Source: Phycicoccus sp. CSK15P-2
GTDB taxonomy: Bacteria > Actinomycetota > Actinomycetes > Actinomycetales > Dermatophilaceae
Assembly: GCF_016888005.1 (NCBI RefSeq)
Contig: NZ_JAFDVE010000008.1
Span: 124,001-188,000 of the forward strand
Length of the DNA: 64,000 bases
Direction of reading: 5' to 3'
This document shows, piece by piece, positions 17,783 through 25,927 of this stretch. Position 1 is the stretch's first letter; each line of letters opens with the position of its first letter. Below the pieces are notes generated by a model. That model was not told the DNA's origin, searched no databases, and saw only the letters and a list, made by a program, of their open reading frames with translations. The position numbers were made by a program, and so were the translations under genes.

Positions 17783-18609
17783 TGCGTTGGGCCCCGCCTG
17801 AGGTCGGCGAAAACCTCCGAGACCACCCCGGCGATCAGGTCCCTGGGCGGTCGCGTATGGTCAGGACCCCAGTCTCCTTCGACGAGCCGAAGTCTCCGGC
17901 CGTTCACGGCCTCGCGGAAGGGCTGGAGGTGGTGGGTGACATGGTGTTCGTCGGCGCGGTTCTGCAGGTAGACGACATCGACGTCCGGTCGGGTTCGGCC
18001 GTACACCTCCGCGAGGTCACAGGTGACCCGGCTCCGGAGCAGGCGCGCGACCTCGGCCTCGTCCCCCTGCGCTCCCCAGCACCGCTCGGCGTACGGCATC
18101 CACCACCGGGTGTGGAAGTTCAGGATGTTCGTCTGCGGGTTGGCGACGACGGCGGTGCTCGCGGGGACGTGCCGGGCGATGTCCAAAGACGCGAAACCCC
18201 CTCCCGAGCCGCCGAAGAACACGACGTGGCGCGCTCCCGACAGCTCGACGAGGCGTAGGACGAACTCATGGATCCGCGTCTGGCTCACCGCTGTGGACCC
18301 GGCGAACCACGCGAGCAGGACGCCCTCGGCCAGGCACGGGTCCGACACGAGGATCCGGTTGGCCTCCTTGGCGGCGAGGGTCGCTCCCGTGAAGTGGGGC
18401 ACCGTGGTGCCGTCACGGCTGACCGCAGCATGGAACGACACGAAGGTGACGTCGGCGCCGATGAGGTCAACGAGGGCGTCCAGGGGCGGTGCGTCGTCGT
18501 GCTGGACGGAGACGACGTGTTCGCCGGGGCGTGGACAGATGTCCGCGATGTCACGGTAGATGTGTTCGGGACGTCTCCACCGGGCGACATCGCGGACCGG
18601 AGCGGACAC
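17773..18609 (-). CDS. alpha/beta-hydrolase-like protein of the polysaccharide locus
   Basis: 278 residues. The GTG start (complement 18607-18609) overlaps the stop codon of the upstream glycosyltransferase; longer in-frame reading would lie inside that gene. The core strand and nucleophile elbow read HVVFFGGSGGGFASLDIA, a G-x-S-x-G-G motif of alpha/beta hydrolases, with Asp and His candidates near the C-terminus (EGDWGPDHTRPPRDL). No signal peptide or transmembrane segment is visible. Proteins of this kind occur in capsule and Sec-accessory glycan loci as acyl-transfer or esterase candidates. A role in adding or removing acetyl or other ester groups on the polymer is plausible but inferred. 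It is the last gene of a four-gene operon. Confidence 0.7.
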   Translation of the reverse strand: MSAPVRDVARWRRPEHIYRDIADICPRPGEHVVSVQHDDAPPLDALVDLIGADVTFVSFHAAVSRDGTTVPHFTGATLAAKEANRILVSDPCLAEGVLLAWFAGSTAVSQTRIHEFVLRLVELSGARHVVFFGGSGGGFASLDIARHVPASTAVVANPQTNILNFHTRWWMPYAERCWGAQGDEAEVARLLRSRVTCDLAEVYGRTRPDVDVVYLQNRADEHHVTHHLQPFREAVNGRRLRLVEGDWGPDHTRPPRDLIAGVVSEVFADLRRGPTHSG

Positions 18610-20927
18610 TAGGCGCCGCTCGGTCGCGTCGTCGGCACGTCCGCCATGTCGCCCACGTCCATCCCCAGGGAACGGTAGACGTCGAGGTACACCCGGGCGT
18701 TGAGGTCCCAGGTGCGCTCGCTGCGCGTCCACGAGGCGCCTGTGCTCGCCATCGTGGCCATCCGGTCGGGGTCGGCGAGCAGGGCGGCCACGGTCGTCGC
18801 GAGGTCGAGGACGTCTCCCGCTCGGAACAGCGTCGCGGCCCCGCTGTCCTCCGCGATCTCCGCGAGGGCTCCGACGTCCGAGAAGACGCACGGTCTCCCC
18901 GTGGACATCGCCTCGTACGGCTTCAGAGGGGTGACCAGCTCGGTGACCGCTGCACGCTTGCGCGGGACCACGAAGAGGTCGATCGCCCCGTAGTACTCGA
19001 GGACGCTGTCGTGGGGGACCCGGCCGGTGAAGACCGCGCCCCGCATCCCCAGACTCTCGGCGAGCAGACGGAGCGTCTCGAGCTCGGCACCGTCACCGAC
19101 GACGAGGAGCTGCACCGGCCCGCCCGAGATCCGGCCGACCTGGAGGGCCAGCTCGCAGGAGTAGGCGTCGAGGGACTCCGGGTCCAGCGACGGGTGGCGC
19201 GGGCGCAGGCGCTCGGACAGCACCTCCGTGCGCGTGGGGCTGTCCTCGACGGGGACGTCCTGCGAGCGCAGCGTGTCCAGTGCGACCTCGACGTCGGACA
19301 TGGCCCGCACGAGCGTGTCGATGCCTTCGTACTCGACGATGGACGAGATGTAGCCGACGACCATGGTGTCGGGCGAGAACCCCAGCTGCTCGCGCAGTGC
19401 GTGGCTTCGTCCCACCACCGGGAAGTCCTCGACCGCGACGGCGTTGGGTGCGATGCTGACGGGTGGGGCAGGCAGGTCCAGGGAGGTCGCGACCTCGCCG
19501 ATGTGTGACTGCATCACGCGGGCGAGGGTCACGACGGCGGAGGCGGAGCTGCGCATCTGCGCCTCCCGCTCGACGCGGAGGCGGTAGACCTCGGGCAGGC
19601 CTACCCGTGCCTCGAGCTCGGCGAGGTCCTGCCACCCCTCCGCGTTGGCGGTCCGGGACAGCCAGCTCTCCTCCCAGAAGCCGCGGGTCTCGTTGACCAC
19701 TGGGATGCCGTACTGGGTCGCGACGGGGTGGGCGATCACCGCGTTGATGAAGTCGGAGTGCACGTGCAGGGCGGCGGGGCGCACCATCGACACGGTCTCC
19801 GCAAGAGCGCGGACGTTGGCCTCGACCCACTCGTCCCACGGGACCGCTCCACGCTGGGGGCCACCGAGCAGGAAGTAGCGGACCCCGCCGTGGACGTAGG
19901 TCTCCGTCAGCTCGTGTGCACGTGCCGTTGCTCCCGACTGCGTGACGACCACCGGGGTGATGCCCGCCCTGGCCTGCGCCTCGACCGTGTACTGCGTCCG
20001 AAGGGTGTAGCCGGACTGCCTCTCCGGAAGGGCGCTGCCGACGACGTGGACGACCGTGTCGGCGTTGGGCGGGCCCTCCAGCGGGGGCAGCGGGACGTCC
20101 CCGGTGACCCGCCCCTCGTACAGGTCCAGCTCCGATGCCAGGAGCGCCGCGGCACGCATGTCCTCCGGCTTGCCGAAGCGGGTCGCGATGCTACCCATCA
20201 GGTGCGCCGCGTTGCCCAGGAAGCCGAGCTGACGGAGCCGCCTCATGAGCCGTCGGGTCTCGGTGAGGCCCAGGCTCTCCACGATGTCGGGTCGTGCCTC
20301 CAGGAGGCGGATCGAGTCCAGGGGCCGGTCTCGGGCAACAGCGGCGCGGACCTGGTTCGTCGCCTGTCGGAGGCTCAGCACCTCCTCGAGCGGGACTCCC
20401 CGGGAATGCGCCAGGGTCGTGAGCGACTGGACCGTCTCGTACATGTCCTCGGCCAGTCCCGGGTGAGGGTCACGGGCAGCCCGCTCCTGCTCGTCGAGCC
20501 GCGCACCGAGGCTGTCGACGCGGGGATCCGCGACGGGGCGCTGCTCGAGCTCGACGACGCGCGCGTCCGTCTCGGCGAGGCGGCTGTCGAGCAGGGCGAC
20601 GCGAGGGTCCTCCGTGCGACGCTTCTCTACCTCGTCGAGGCGACTGCCGAGGAGTGCCAGTGACTCGGGCGAGACCGCTGCCGCGAGGCGCTTCTCCAGG
20701 TTGGCGATCCGCGTGGCCTGGATGTTTGCCCGTCTGCGGTAGGCCTGCGCGCCGACGACGACGATCGTCGCCGTGGAGACGGACGCGAGCAGCCCGATGG
20801 CGCCGAGCATCGCGAGGAGCCCACCGTCCGTCCACCCGACGACCAGGAGCAGCACGACGGACGCGACGACGCCCAGCATCAGCACCACTCCGGCGACGAC
20901 GAGCACGGTTCGCTGTACGGACGTCAT
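18609..20927 (-). CDS. membrane-anchored coiled-coil GT4 glycosyltransferase
   Basis: 772 residues from ATG 20927, 5 bp after wecC. Two N-terminal transmembrane segments (about residues 8-32 and 36-60) are followed by a coiled coil to about 150, which contains three spaced DPRVxxLxxRL units. A helical region and a complete GT-B domain from about residue 250 come next: HVVGSALPERQSGYTLR, NETRGFWEESWL, IVEYEGIDTLVRAM, VVGDGAELETL and TPLKPYEAMSTGRPCVFSD. An insertion of about 45 residues between the IVEYEGIDTLVRAM and VVGDGAEL regions is unusual. The anchor and coil would hold the enzyme at the exporter or in an oligomer, a length-control type arrangement that I infer rather than see. Confidence 0.85.
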   Translation of the reverse strand: MTSVQRTVLVVAGVVLMLGVVASVVLLLVVGWTDGGLLAMLGAIGLLASVSTATIVVVGAQAYRRRANIQATRIANLEKRLAAAVSPESLALLGSRLDEVEKRRTEDPRVALLDSRLAETDARVVELEQRPVADPRVDSLGARLDEQERAARDPHPGLAEDMYETVQSLTTLAHSRGVPLEEVLSLRQATNQVRAAVARDRPLDSIRLLEARPDIVESLGLTETRRLMRRLRQLGFLGNAAHLMGSIATRFGKPEDMRAAALLASELDLYEGRVTGDVPLPPLEGPPNADTVVHVVGSALPERQSGYTLRTQYTVEAQARAGITPVVVTQSGATARAHELTETYVHGGVRYFLLGGPQRGAVPWDEWVEANVRALAETVSMVRPAALHVHSDFINAVIAHPVATQYGIPVVNETRGFWEESWLSRTANAEGWQDLAELEARVGLPEVYRLRVEREAQMRSSASAVVTLARVMQSHIGEVATSLDLPAPPVSIAPNAVAVEDFPVVGRSHALREQLGFSPDTMVVGYISSIVEYEGIDTLVRAMSDVEVALDTLRSQDVPVEDSPTRTEVLSERLRPRHPSLDPESLDAYSCELALQVGRISGGPVQLLVVGDGAELETLRLLAESLGMRGAVFTGRVPHDSVLEYYGAIDLFVVPRKRAAVTELVTPLKPYEAMSTGRPCVFSDVGALAEIAEDSGAATLFRAGDVLDLATTVAALLADPDRMATMASTGASWTRSERTWDLNARVYLDVYRSLGMDVGDMADVPTTRPSGA

Positions 20928-20932
20928 CGGAC

Positions 20933-22177
20933 TCAGCGCCAGACGCCTCGGGTGTCGATGAGCACCTTCTCCATGAGTCGCTCGCGTGGCACGTTCTTGA
21001 ACTCCTTGTGATCGACGAGGAGGACGACGACGTCGGCCTTCTCCAAGGCGTCGTCCACCGGGGTGAGCGACACGTTCGACCGGTCGGCGAGCGCGTCGGG
21101 AAGGGTGTCGATGTTCGGCTCCACCGCGAGGATGCTCGCCTCCGGCAGCCGCTCGGCGAGGGCGGTCGTGATGCCGAGCGCCGGCGACTCGCGCAGGTCG
21201 TCGATGTCGGGCTTGAAGGCGAGACCCAGGGCGGCCACCACGGGGTCCTTGAACCTCTCCGCCCGCTCCTGCACCTGACGGAGCACGACCTCCGGCTTCC
21301 CGTCGTTGACCTCGCGGGCGGTGCGGATGAGCCGCGCCTCCTCCGGCACGGCGCTGACGATGAACCAGGGGTCGACCGCGATGCAGTGGCCACCGACGCC
21401 GGGGCCGGGCTGGAGGATGTTGACCCGGGGGTGCTTGTTCGCCAGCTCGATGAGCTCGAAGACGTCGATGCCCAGCCGGTCGGCGATGACGGACAGCTCG
21501 TTGGCGAAGGCGATGTTCACGTCGCGGAACGAGTTCTCGGTGAGCTTGGCCATCTCGGCCGTCGTGGCGTCGGTGAGGTGCAGCTGCGCACCGCAGAACA
21601 CCTGGTACACGTCGCGCGCCCGGGTGGCGGCCTCCGGGGTGAGGCCACCGATGATCCGGTCGTTCGTCACGAGCTCGATCATCACCCGGCCGGGCAGCAC
21701 GCGCTCCGGGCAGTGCGCCACGTGCACGACCGGCCGGCTCCGGGACCCGTCGAGGGACAGGTCCTCGCGGGCCGCCATCACCCGCCGGGCCATGTGCTCG
21801 GTCGTCCCCGGGGGGGAGGTCGACTCGAGGATGAGCAGCTCGCCGCCCCGCAGCTGCGGCGCGATCGCGTCGGTGGCCGCGTCGATGTAGGACAGGTCGG
21901 CCTCGTAGCCGTCCTTGAACGGCGTCGGGACGGCGACGATGTACACGTCCGCCTGGGGGGTGTCCTTCTGGGCCCGTAGCCGGCCCTGGCTCACCGCGCC
22001 CGCGACGTGGGTCGCGAGGTCCGGTTCCACGAACGGCACCTCACCACGGTTCACCGCGTCGACGTGGCGGTCGCTGACGTCGACCCCGACGACGTCGACC
22101 CCGTTCGTGGCGAGGATGGCTGCGGTCGGCAACCCGATGTAGCCGAGGCCGATGACGGCGACGGTCAGGCTCTCCAC
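20933..22177 (-). CDS. wecC: UDP-N-acetyl-D-mannosamine dehydrogenase
   Basis: 414 residues from GTG (complement 22175-22177) with GGAGG upstream. The N-terminal Rossmann motif GLGYIGLPTAAILA binds NAD. ESTSPPGTTE, the helix with LTENSFRDVNIAFANEL, and GGHCIAVDPWF with the catalytic Cys in GxGGHCIAVDP match the UDP-glucose/GDP-mannose dehydrogenase family, and the WecC branch in particular. The C-terminal domain has LGLAFKPDIDDLRESPAL. It oxidises UDP-ManNAc to UDP-ManNAcA in two steps. WecB is encoded 16 kb away on the other strand of the same locus. Related UDP-N-acetylhexosamine dehydrogenases are the main alternative. Confidence 0.9.
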   Translation of the reverse strand: MESLTVAVIGLGYIGLPTAAILATNGVDVVGVDVSDRHVDAVNRGEVPFVEPDLATHVAGAVSQGRLRAQKDTPQADVYIVAVPTPFKDGYEADLSYIDAATDAIAPQLRGGELLILESTSPPGTTEHMARRVMAAREDLSLDGSRSRPVVHVAHCPERVLPGRVMIELVTNDRIIGGLTPEAATRARDVYQVFCGAQLHLTDATTAEMAKLTENSFRDVNIAFANELSVIADRLGIDVFELIELANKHPRVNILQPGPGVGGHCIAVDPWFIVSAVPEEARLIRTAREVNDGKPEVVLRQVQERAERFKDPVVAALGLAFKPDIDDLRESPALGITTALAERLPEASILAVEPNIDTLPDALADRSNVSLTPVDDALEKADVVVLLVDHKEFKNVPRERLMEKVLIDTRGVWR

Positions 22178-22191
22178 AAGGGCCTCCAGAC

Positions 22192-24081
22192 TCAGACAAG
22201 GACGTGGGACTCGAGACGGCCGTAGCCGACCATCCGGGAGCTCGCCAGCAGCTCGGCTGTCGTCGCCCCCCAGGTGTGGCCCCCTGCGCAGCGCCTGACC
22301 TGGACGAATCCGAAGCGGTCAGCAGAATACACGCGGCCGCCCTCGGCCACGATTCGGCGAAGGAACCCGGTGTCCTCACCCCGGGTCACCTCGGCGAACG
22401 GGCTGGCCAGGGCGACGGCGCGCGGGGTGACGATGGTCGGCCCCATGACGAGGTCGGTGTAGCGGTGCTCGCGCTCGGGGAAGCGCAGGATCGTCGCGCC
22501 CAGCGACTCCAGGTACATGTGGTGCGCCTGCTTCCCCACGACCTCCGCCCCGGAGTAGTCGAGTGCGTACAGCTGGTCGGAGAGGTACTGCGGGCCGTAG
22601 AGGTCGTCGTCGTCGATCTTGGCGACGACCTCGCCGTCGGCGGCGTCGACGAGCGCGTTGAGGCACGTCCCGAGCGGGTCCGAGGCGGCGGCGTGCAGCC
22701 GGACGAGGTCAGCGATGCCCAGCTCCGCGGCCAGGGCAGGTACGCCGTCGTCCAGCTCGAAGCCGTGGCCCAGCACGAGCACCTGGAGGTCGACCTCCTG
22801 CTGCGCCGCCAGCTGCCTCAGGACGTGCTCCACCTGGTGCGGACGGTTCGTGGACACGAGCGCGCTCACGGAGGGCCGGCGTCCCGGAGCGGCGGCCAGC
22901 CCGGCCGCCGACAGCACCGCGTCGACCCGGTGGCCGTACGTGTGCTCGCCCCAGATCCGCCGCTGGGCGAGGTGCACCGTCCGGTCCCGCAGCTCGGGGC
23001 TGTTGACGAGCGCCCGGATGGTCCACTCCGCGTCCCGGGCCGCACCGACCTGGAGCACCTCGTCGTCCGCGAAGAACCGGCCGATGGCTTCGCTCGGGGT
23101 CGAGACGACCGGGGTGCCGGACGCGCTGGCCTCGAAGATCCGGCGAGCGCACATGCTCGGGCTGTCGACGACGGAGTTGACGTTGAGGACGACCTTGTAC
23201 GCACGGGTCGCGGTGAGCATCCGCTGGTAGTCCAGGCTGCCCACGACGCGCGAGTCGAAGGGTGGGGGGAACTGGTAGCGATCGTCGTGGCCGAGGTAGC
23301 GGGAGTAGATCTCCAGACCGGTGTCCATCCGCGACGAGACGCGGTCGGCGGCTCCGAGCAGCAGGTCCATCTGCTCGCGTCGCTCGGGGTGGCGGTGCGC
23401 GAAGTACATCCCGGCGAACACGACGTCCCGGCTCTGGTGCTCGGCGGAGGCCAGCCGGACCGGGTTGTGCACCGCGGGCTGCGCGGCGAAGGGCAGCACC
23501 CCGACGCGGTCGTGGCCGAGGTCCCGGCGGTAGTCCTCGAGCCGCCGCTCGTCCGTGGTGAAGACGTGGTCGAACAGCCGTGCGGTGTCGAGGAAGTCGC
23601 CGTAGTGTGCGGGGTCCTCCTTGTTCCAGAAGACGGTGGGCACGCCCTGGTCACGGCACCACTCCACGAGCTCGACGACCGCCGGCCGGGGCGCCGACGG
23701 GCCGGTGAGGTGGTACTGCCAGGCGTCGCCGTTGCCGTGCCAGGCGGACTCGACGAAGAGCAGGTCGATCATCCGCGGCTCGCGCACCTGCGTCGGCCAC
23801 TCGTCCGGGGTGAGGAGGACCTGGTCCCACTCGTACCGGTACGCCAGGGCGGAGAAGTCGTCGAGGACGGCACCGACACGTAGCCCGGCCCGGACGGGTG
23901 GCCGGTCGGGCAGCTGCCACGGACGGACCTCGACGCCGTGACGTCCCACGTGCACCGCCCCGATGGGCGCGCCGCCGGCGCCTCGCCGCGCGAGATGTCT
24001 CCGCAGCTGGTCGACGCCGCCGTGTCTCAGGTGCCAGAACGCCCGGCGTAGGTCTGCGACCCGGGGCCCCCGTGCAGGCAT
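22192..24081 (-). CDS. two-domain glycosyltransferase (CgeB-like GT-B plus GT2)
   Basis: 629 residues from ATG 24081 with GAGGGGAG about 7 nt upstream. Residues of about 60-390 resemble CgeB/Glyco_trans_1_2 proteins: DLLFVESAWHGNGDAWQ, PTVFWNKEDPAHY, VVFAGMYFAHRHPER and RIFEASASGTPVVSTPSEAIG. Residues of about 400-629 form a GT-A, GT2-like domain with SVSALVSTNRP, a DxD-type metal site (KIDDDDLYG) and RGEDTGFLRRI. Fusions of this type can add two successive sugars. No membrane segment is present. It is the first gene of the minus-strand operon, 14 bp ahead of wecC. A TACGCT -10 box (complement of 24148-24153) lies upstream. Confidence 0.82.
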   Translation of the reverse strand: MPARGPRVADLRRAFWHLRHGGVDQLRRHLARRGAGGAPIGAVHVGRHGVEVRPWQLPDRPPVRAGLRVGAVLDDFSALAYRYEWDQVLLTPDEWPTQVREPRMIDLLFVESAWHGNGDAWQYHLTGPSAPRPAVVELVEWCRDQGVPTVFWNKEDPAHYGDFLDTARLFDHVFTTDERRLEDYRRDLGHDRVGVLPFAAQPAVHNPVRLASAEHQSRDVVFAGMYFAHRHPERREQMDLLLGAADRVSSRMDTGLEIYSRYLGHDDRYQFPPPFDSRVVGSLDYQRMLTATRAYKVVLNVNSVVDSPSMCARRIFEASASGTPVVSTPSEAIGRFFADDEVLQVGAARDAEWTIRALVNSPELRDRTVHLAQRRIWGEHTYGHRVDAVLSAAGLAAAPGRRPSVSALVSTNRPHQVEHVLRQLAAQQEVDLQVLVLGHGFELDDGVPALAAELGIADLVRLHAAASDPLGTCLNALVDAADGEVVAKIDDDDLYGPQYLSDQLYALDYSGAEVVGKQAHHMYLESLGATILRFPEREHRYTDLVMGPTIVTPRAVALASPFAEVTRGEDTGFLRRIVAEGGRVYSADRFGFVQVRRCAGGHTWGATTAELLASSRMVGYGRLESHVLV

Positions 24082-24147
24082 GGAGTCTCCCCTCGTTCAC
24101 GGGTTCACGGGCCTGGCGGGCGCACCATGCGTGCGGCCTCGCACGCC

Positions 24148-24153
24148 AGCGTA
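24148..24153 (-). promoter_or_regulatory. -10 box of the minus-strand polysaccharide operon
   Basis: The complement reads TACGCT, about 67 bp before the ATG of the two-domain glycosyltransferase. No convincing -35 was found. Confidence 0.4.
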
Positions 24154-24200
24154 CGTGAAGGGCCTGGCGCACCTCGCAGGTCACATCCCGCTCGTTTTGT

Positions 24201-24206
24201 CACAAT
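24201..24206 (+). promoter_or_regulatory. -10 box suggesting a leaderless transcript
   Basis: CACAAT lies 6 nt before the ATG at 24213, the spacing typical of leaderless actinobacterial genes. No ribosome-binding site precedes the start. Confidence 0.4.
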
Positions 24207-24212
24207 GGGGTG

Positions 24213-25337
24213 ATGCAGCGCTTTCGAGGAACCGACGTGGGCCTGGGCCTCGTCGTCCTCGCCGTCAACGTCGGGCTGGTCGTCGGGGTCGTCCAGCTCA
24301 CGAGTCGCACAGCGGAGACACAGGCAGCTCCTACGCCTTCGATCTCCGCTTCCCCCAGCCCGACTCCCTCGCCGACGCCGACGCCCTCACCGAGCTCCCA
24401 GGAGCCCGCACTGAGCGCGATCCTGGCCTCGGGCGACCCCGTCGACATCACGGTCCTGGGGGACCAGACCGGAGACGGGTCGGGGGAGTGGGTCGGCGTT
24501 CTCGCCGGTCTGGTCGCGCAGGACCGCGAGGTCGAGCTCTCCACCCTGTCCGAGAGCGACCCGACCGTGTACGACGAGCCCGAGACCATCGGCAGCAGTG
24601 GTGCGAAGGTGTCCATCCACAACGGCAGCCGGGCCGGGACCAAGGCCCGGTACGCCGCGAGCCGGATCGCGTTCCTGGTCCCGGAGGACAGCGACCTCGT
24701 CATCTTCAGCTACGGCCGCAACGACACCGCGAAGTCGGTGCGCTCGGGGCTGAGGCAGACGGCCGACGCCGTGCGTGAGCAGGCTCCCGACGCGCGGCTC
24801 GCCCTGGTCCTCCAGCCGCCGGTCGCCGGCGACGACGACCGTGCCGTGCGCGAGGCCGTCGCGGACGTCGGCCGGTCCGACGGGTACGACGTGCTCGACG
24901 TCGCCGAGGTCTTCATCGGGTCCGGGGAGCCGGACGCCTACGTCTCGAGTCGTGACCCGTCGGTGATGTCCACGGTCGGAGACGACGTCTGGGGGAGCAC
25001 CGTCCACGCGCTGCTGACGGGGGAGAGCCCGCCCGATCTCCAGCAGACAGCCACCGAAACCCCGGGGACCGGGACGGGCACCACCGACGGGGGGTCGACC
25101 GGCACCGGCTCGGGGGGCGGTAGCGGCAGTGGCGGCGGCGGGACCGGGGGTGGCGGTGGCGATACCGGTGGCGGCGGGACCGGCGGAGGAGGGGGAGGTG
25201 GCGGCGGTGGCGGCACCGACCCGGACCCGGATCCGACTCCCACCGTGGAACCCACCGAGGACGAGCCGAGACCCACGCAGACGCCGACCCTCCCACGTCC
25301 CACGCAGACCTTCACCCCGAGGCGGCTCGACGGCTGA
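24213..25337 (+). CDS. membrane-anchored SGNH-hydrolase-fold protein with altered nucleophile
   Basis: 374 residues from ATG 24213 (GTG at 24210 is also in frame). A short N-terminus and one transmembrane segment (GLGLVVLAVNVGLVVGVVQL) are followed by a Pro/Ser/Thr linker. The SGNH-like domain (about residues 65-275) starts ITVLGDQTGDG, where SGNH enzymes have GDS; the Ser position is Gln. The block III YGRNDT and a D-x5-H pair (DDVWGSTVH) remain. After about residue 285 the chain is almost pure Gly/Ser/Thr, then Pro/Glu/Thr-rich: a cell-wall-spanning low-complexity tail. The fold points to an acyl esterase or transferase relative, but the missing Ser suggests loss of hydrolysis or a binding role. 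Confidence 0.7.
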   Translation: MQRFRGTDVGLGLVVLAVNVGLVVGVVQLTSRTAETQAAPTPSISASPSPTPSPTPTPSPSSQEPALSAILASGDPVDITVLGDQTGDGSGEWVGVLAGLVAQDREVELSTLSESDPTVYDEPETIGSSGAKVSIHNGSRAGTKARYAASRIAFLVPEDSDLVIFSYGRNDTAKSVRSGLRQTADAVREQAPDARLALVLQPPVAGDDDRAVREAVADVGRSDGYDVLDVAEVFIGSGEPDAYVSSRDPSVMSTVGDDVWGSTVHALLTGESPPDLQQTATETPGTGTGTTDGGSTGTGSGGGSGSGGGGTGGGGGDTGGGGTGGGGGGGGGGGTDPDPDPTPTVEPTEDEPRPTQTPTLPRPTQTFTPRRLDG

Positions 25338-25407
25338 TCCGGCACGCGACGGCGTGGCCGCGTGCCCGTGGGGAGTGCTCCCCGTCGTGGGTACCGCGTT
25401 ACGGGTC

Positions 25408-25413
25408 TAGGCT
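25408..25413 (+). promoter_or_regulatory. -10 box of the PP2C gene pair
   Basis: TAGGCT lies 41 bp before the ATG at 25454; the -35 region is weak. Confidence 0.4.
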
Positions 25414-25453
25414 TCCCGGGACATCCGCCGACCGCACAGGGAAAGATGCCGAC

Positions 25454-25927
25454 ATGACCGCGCTCGCCCACCCGGGTCCGGCCTCGCCGGCACCGCCCGG
25501 CGTCCGCCTCGAGGTCCCGGACGCCTGGGAGGCCGTGCCGTCCGGCGCGGCGCTGCTGCGAGCACGCGCCGCGGGGTCCCGCGGTGACACCGTCGAGGTC
25601 ACCGTCCGCCAGCACGTCGCTGCGACCGGCCTCGGCTCGGAGGCCCTCGTCGCCACCCTCGCGGCCGACGCCGGCCCCGGCGGCGCCGAGGTCGAGGACC
25701 CCTTCGTCGTCGAGCTCGAGGGGCGCGAGTGGCACGCCCGCAACGTGTCGTGGGACGAGGGCGACACCCCGGTCGTCGAGGTGCACCTCGCCACCACCGT
25801 GGCCGACGCCGACCCCGTGAGCACCCATGTCGTCGCCGTCGGCCGGGTCCGGGGCGCGGGCCTGGACGACGACTACGACCTCCTCCAGACGGTGCTGGAG
25901 ACCCTCGTCGTCGAGGGTGCCCCGTGA
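25454..25927 (+). CDS. conserved-type small acidic protein upstream of PP2C, function unknown
   Basis: 157 residues from ATG 25454. It is acidic and alternates beta-strands with short loops (VRLEVPDAWEAVP, DTVEVTVRQHVAA, HVVAVGRVRGAG, LLQTVLETLVV). No signal peptide or transmembrane segment is seen. The pattern resembles small PspA/EspG-unrelated single-domain proteins that accompany FHA/PP2C clusters, but I do not recognise a family. The next gene starts inside its stop codon (GTGA), so it is co-translated with the phosphatase. Confidence 0.65.
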   Translation: MTALAHPGPASPAPPGVRLEVPDAWEAVPSGAALLRARAAGSRGDTVEVTVRQHVAATGLGSEALVATLAADAGPGGAEVEDPFVVELEGREWHARNVSWDEGDTPVVEVHLATTVADADPVSTHVVAVGRVRGAGLDDDYDLLQTVLETLVVEGAP

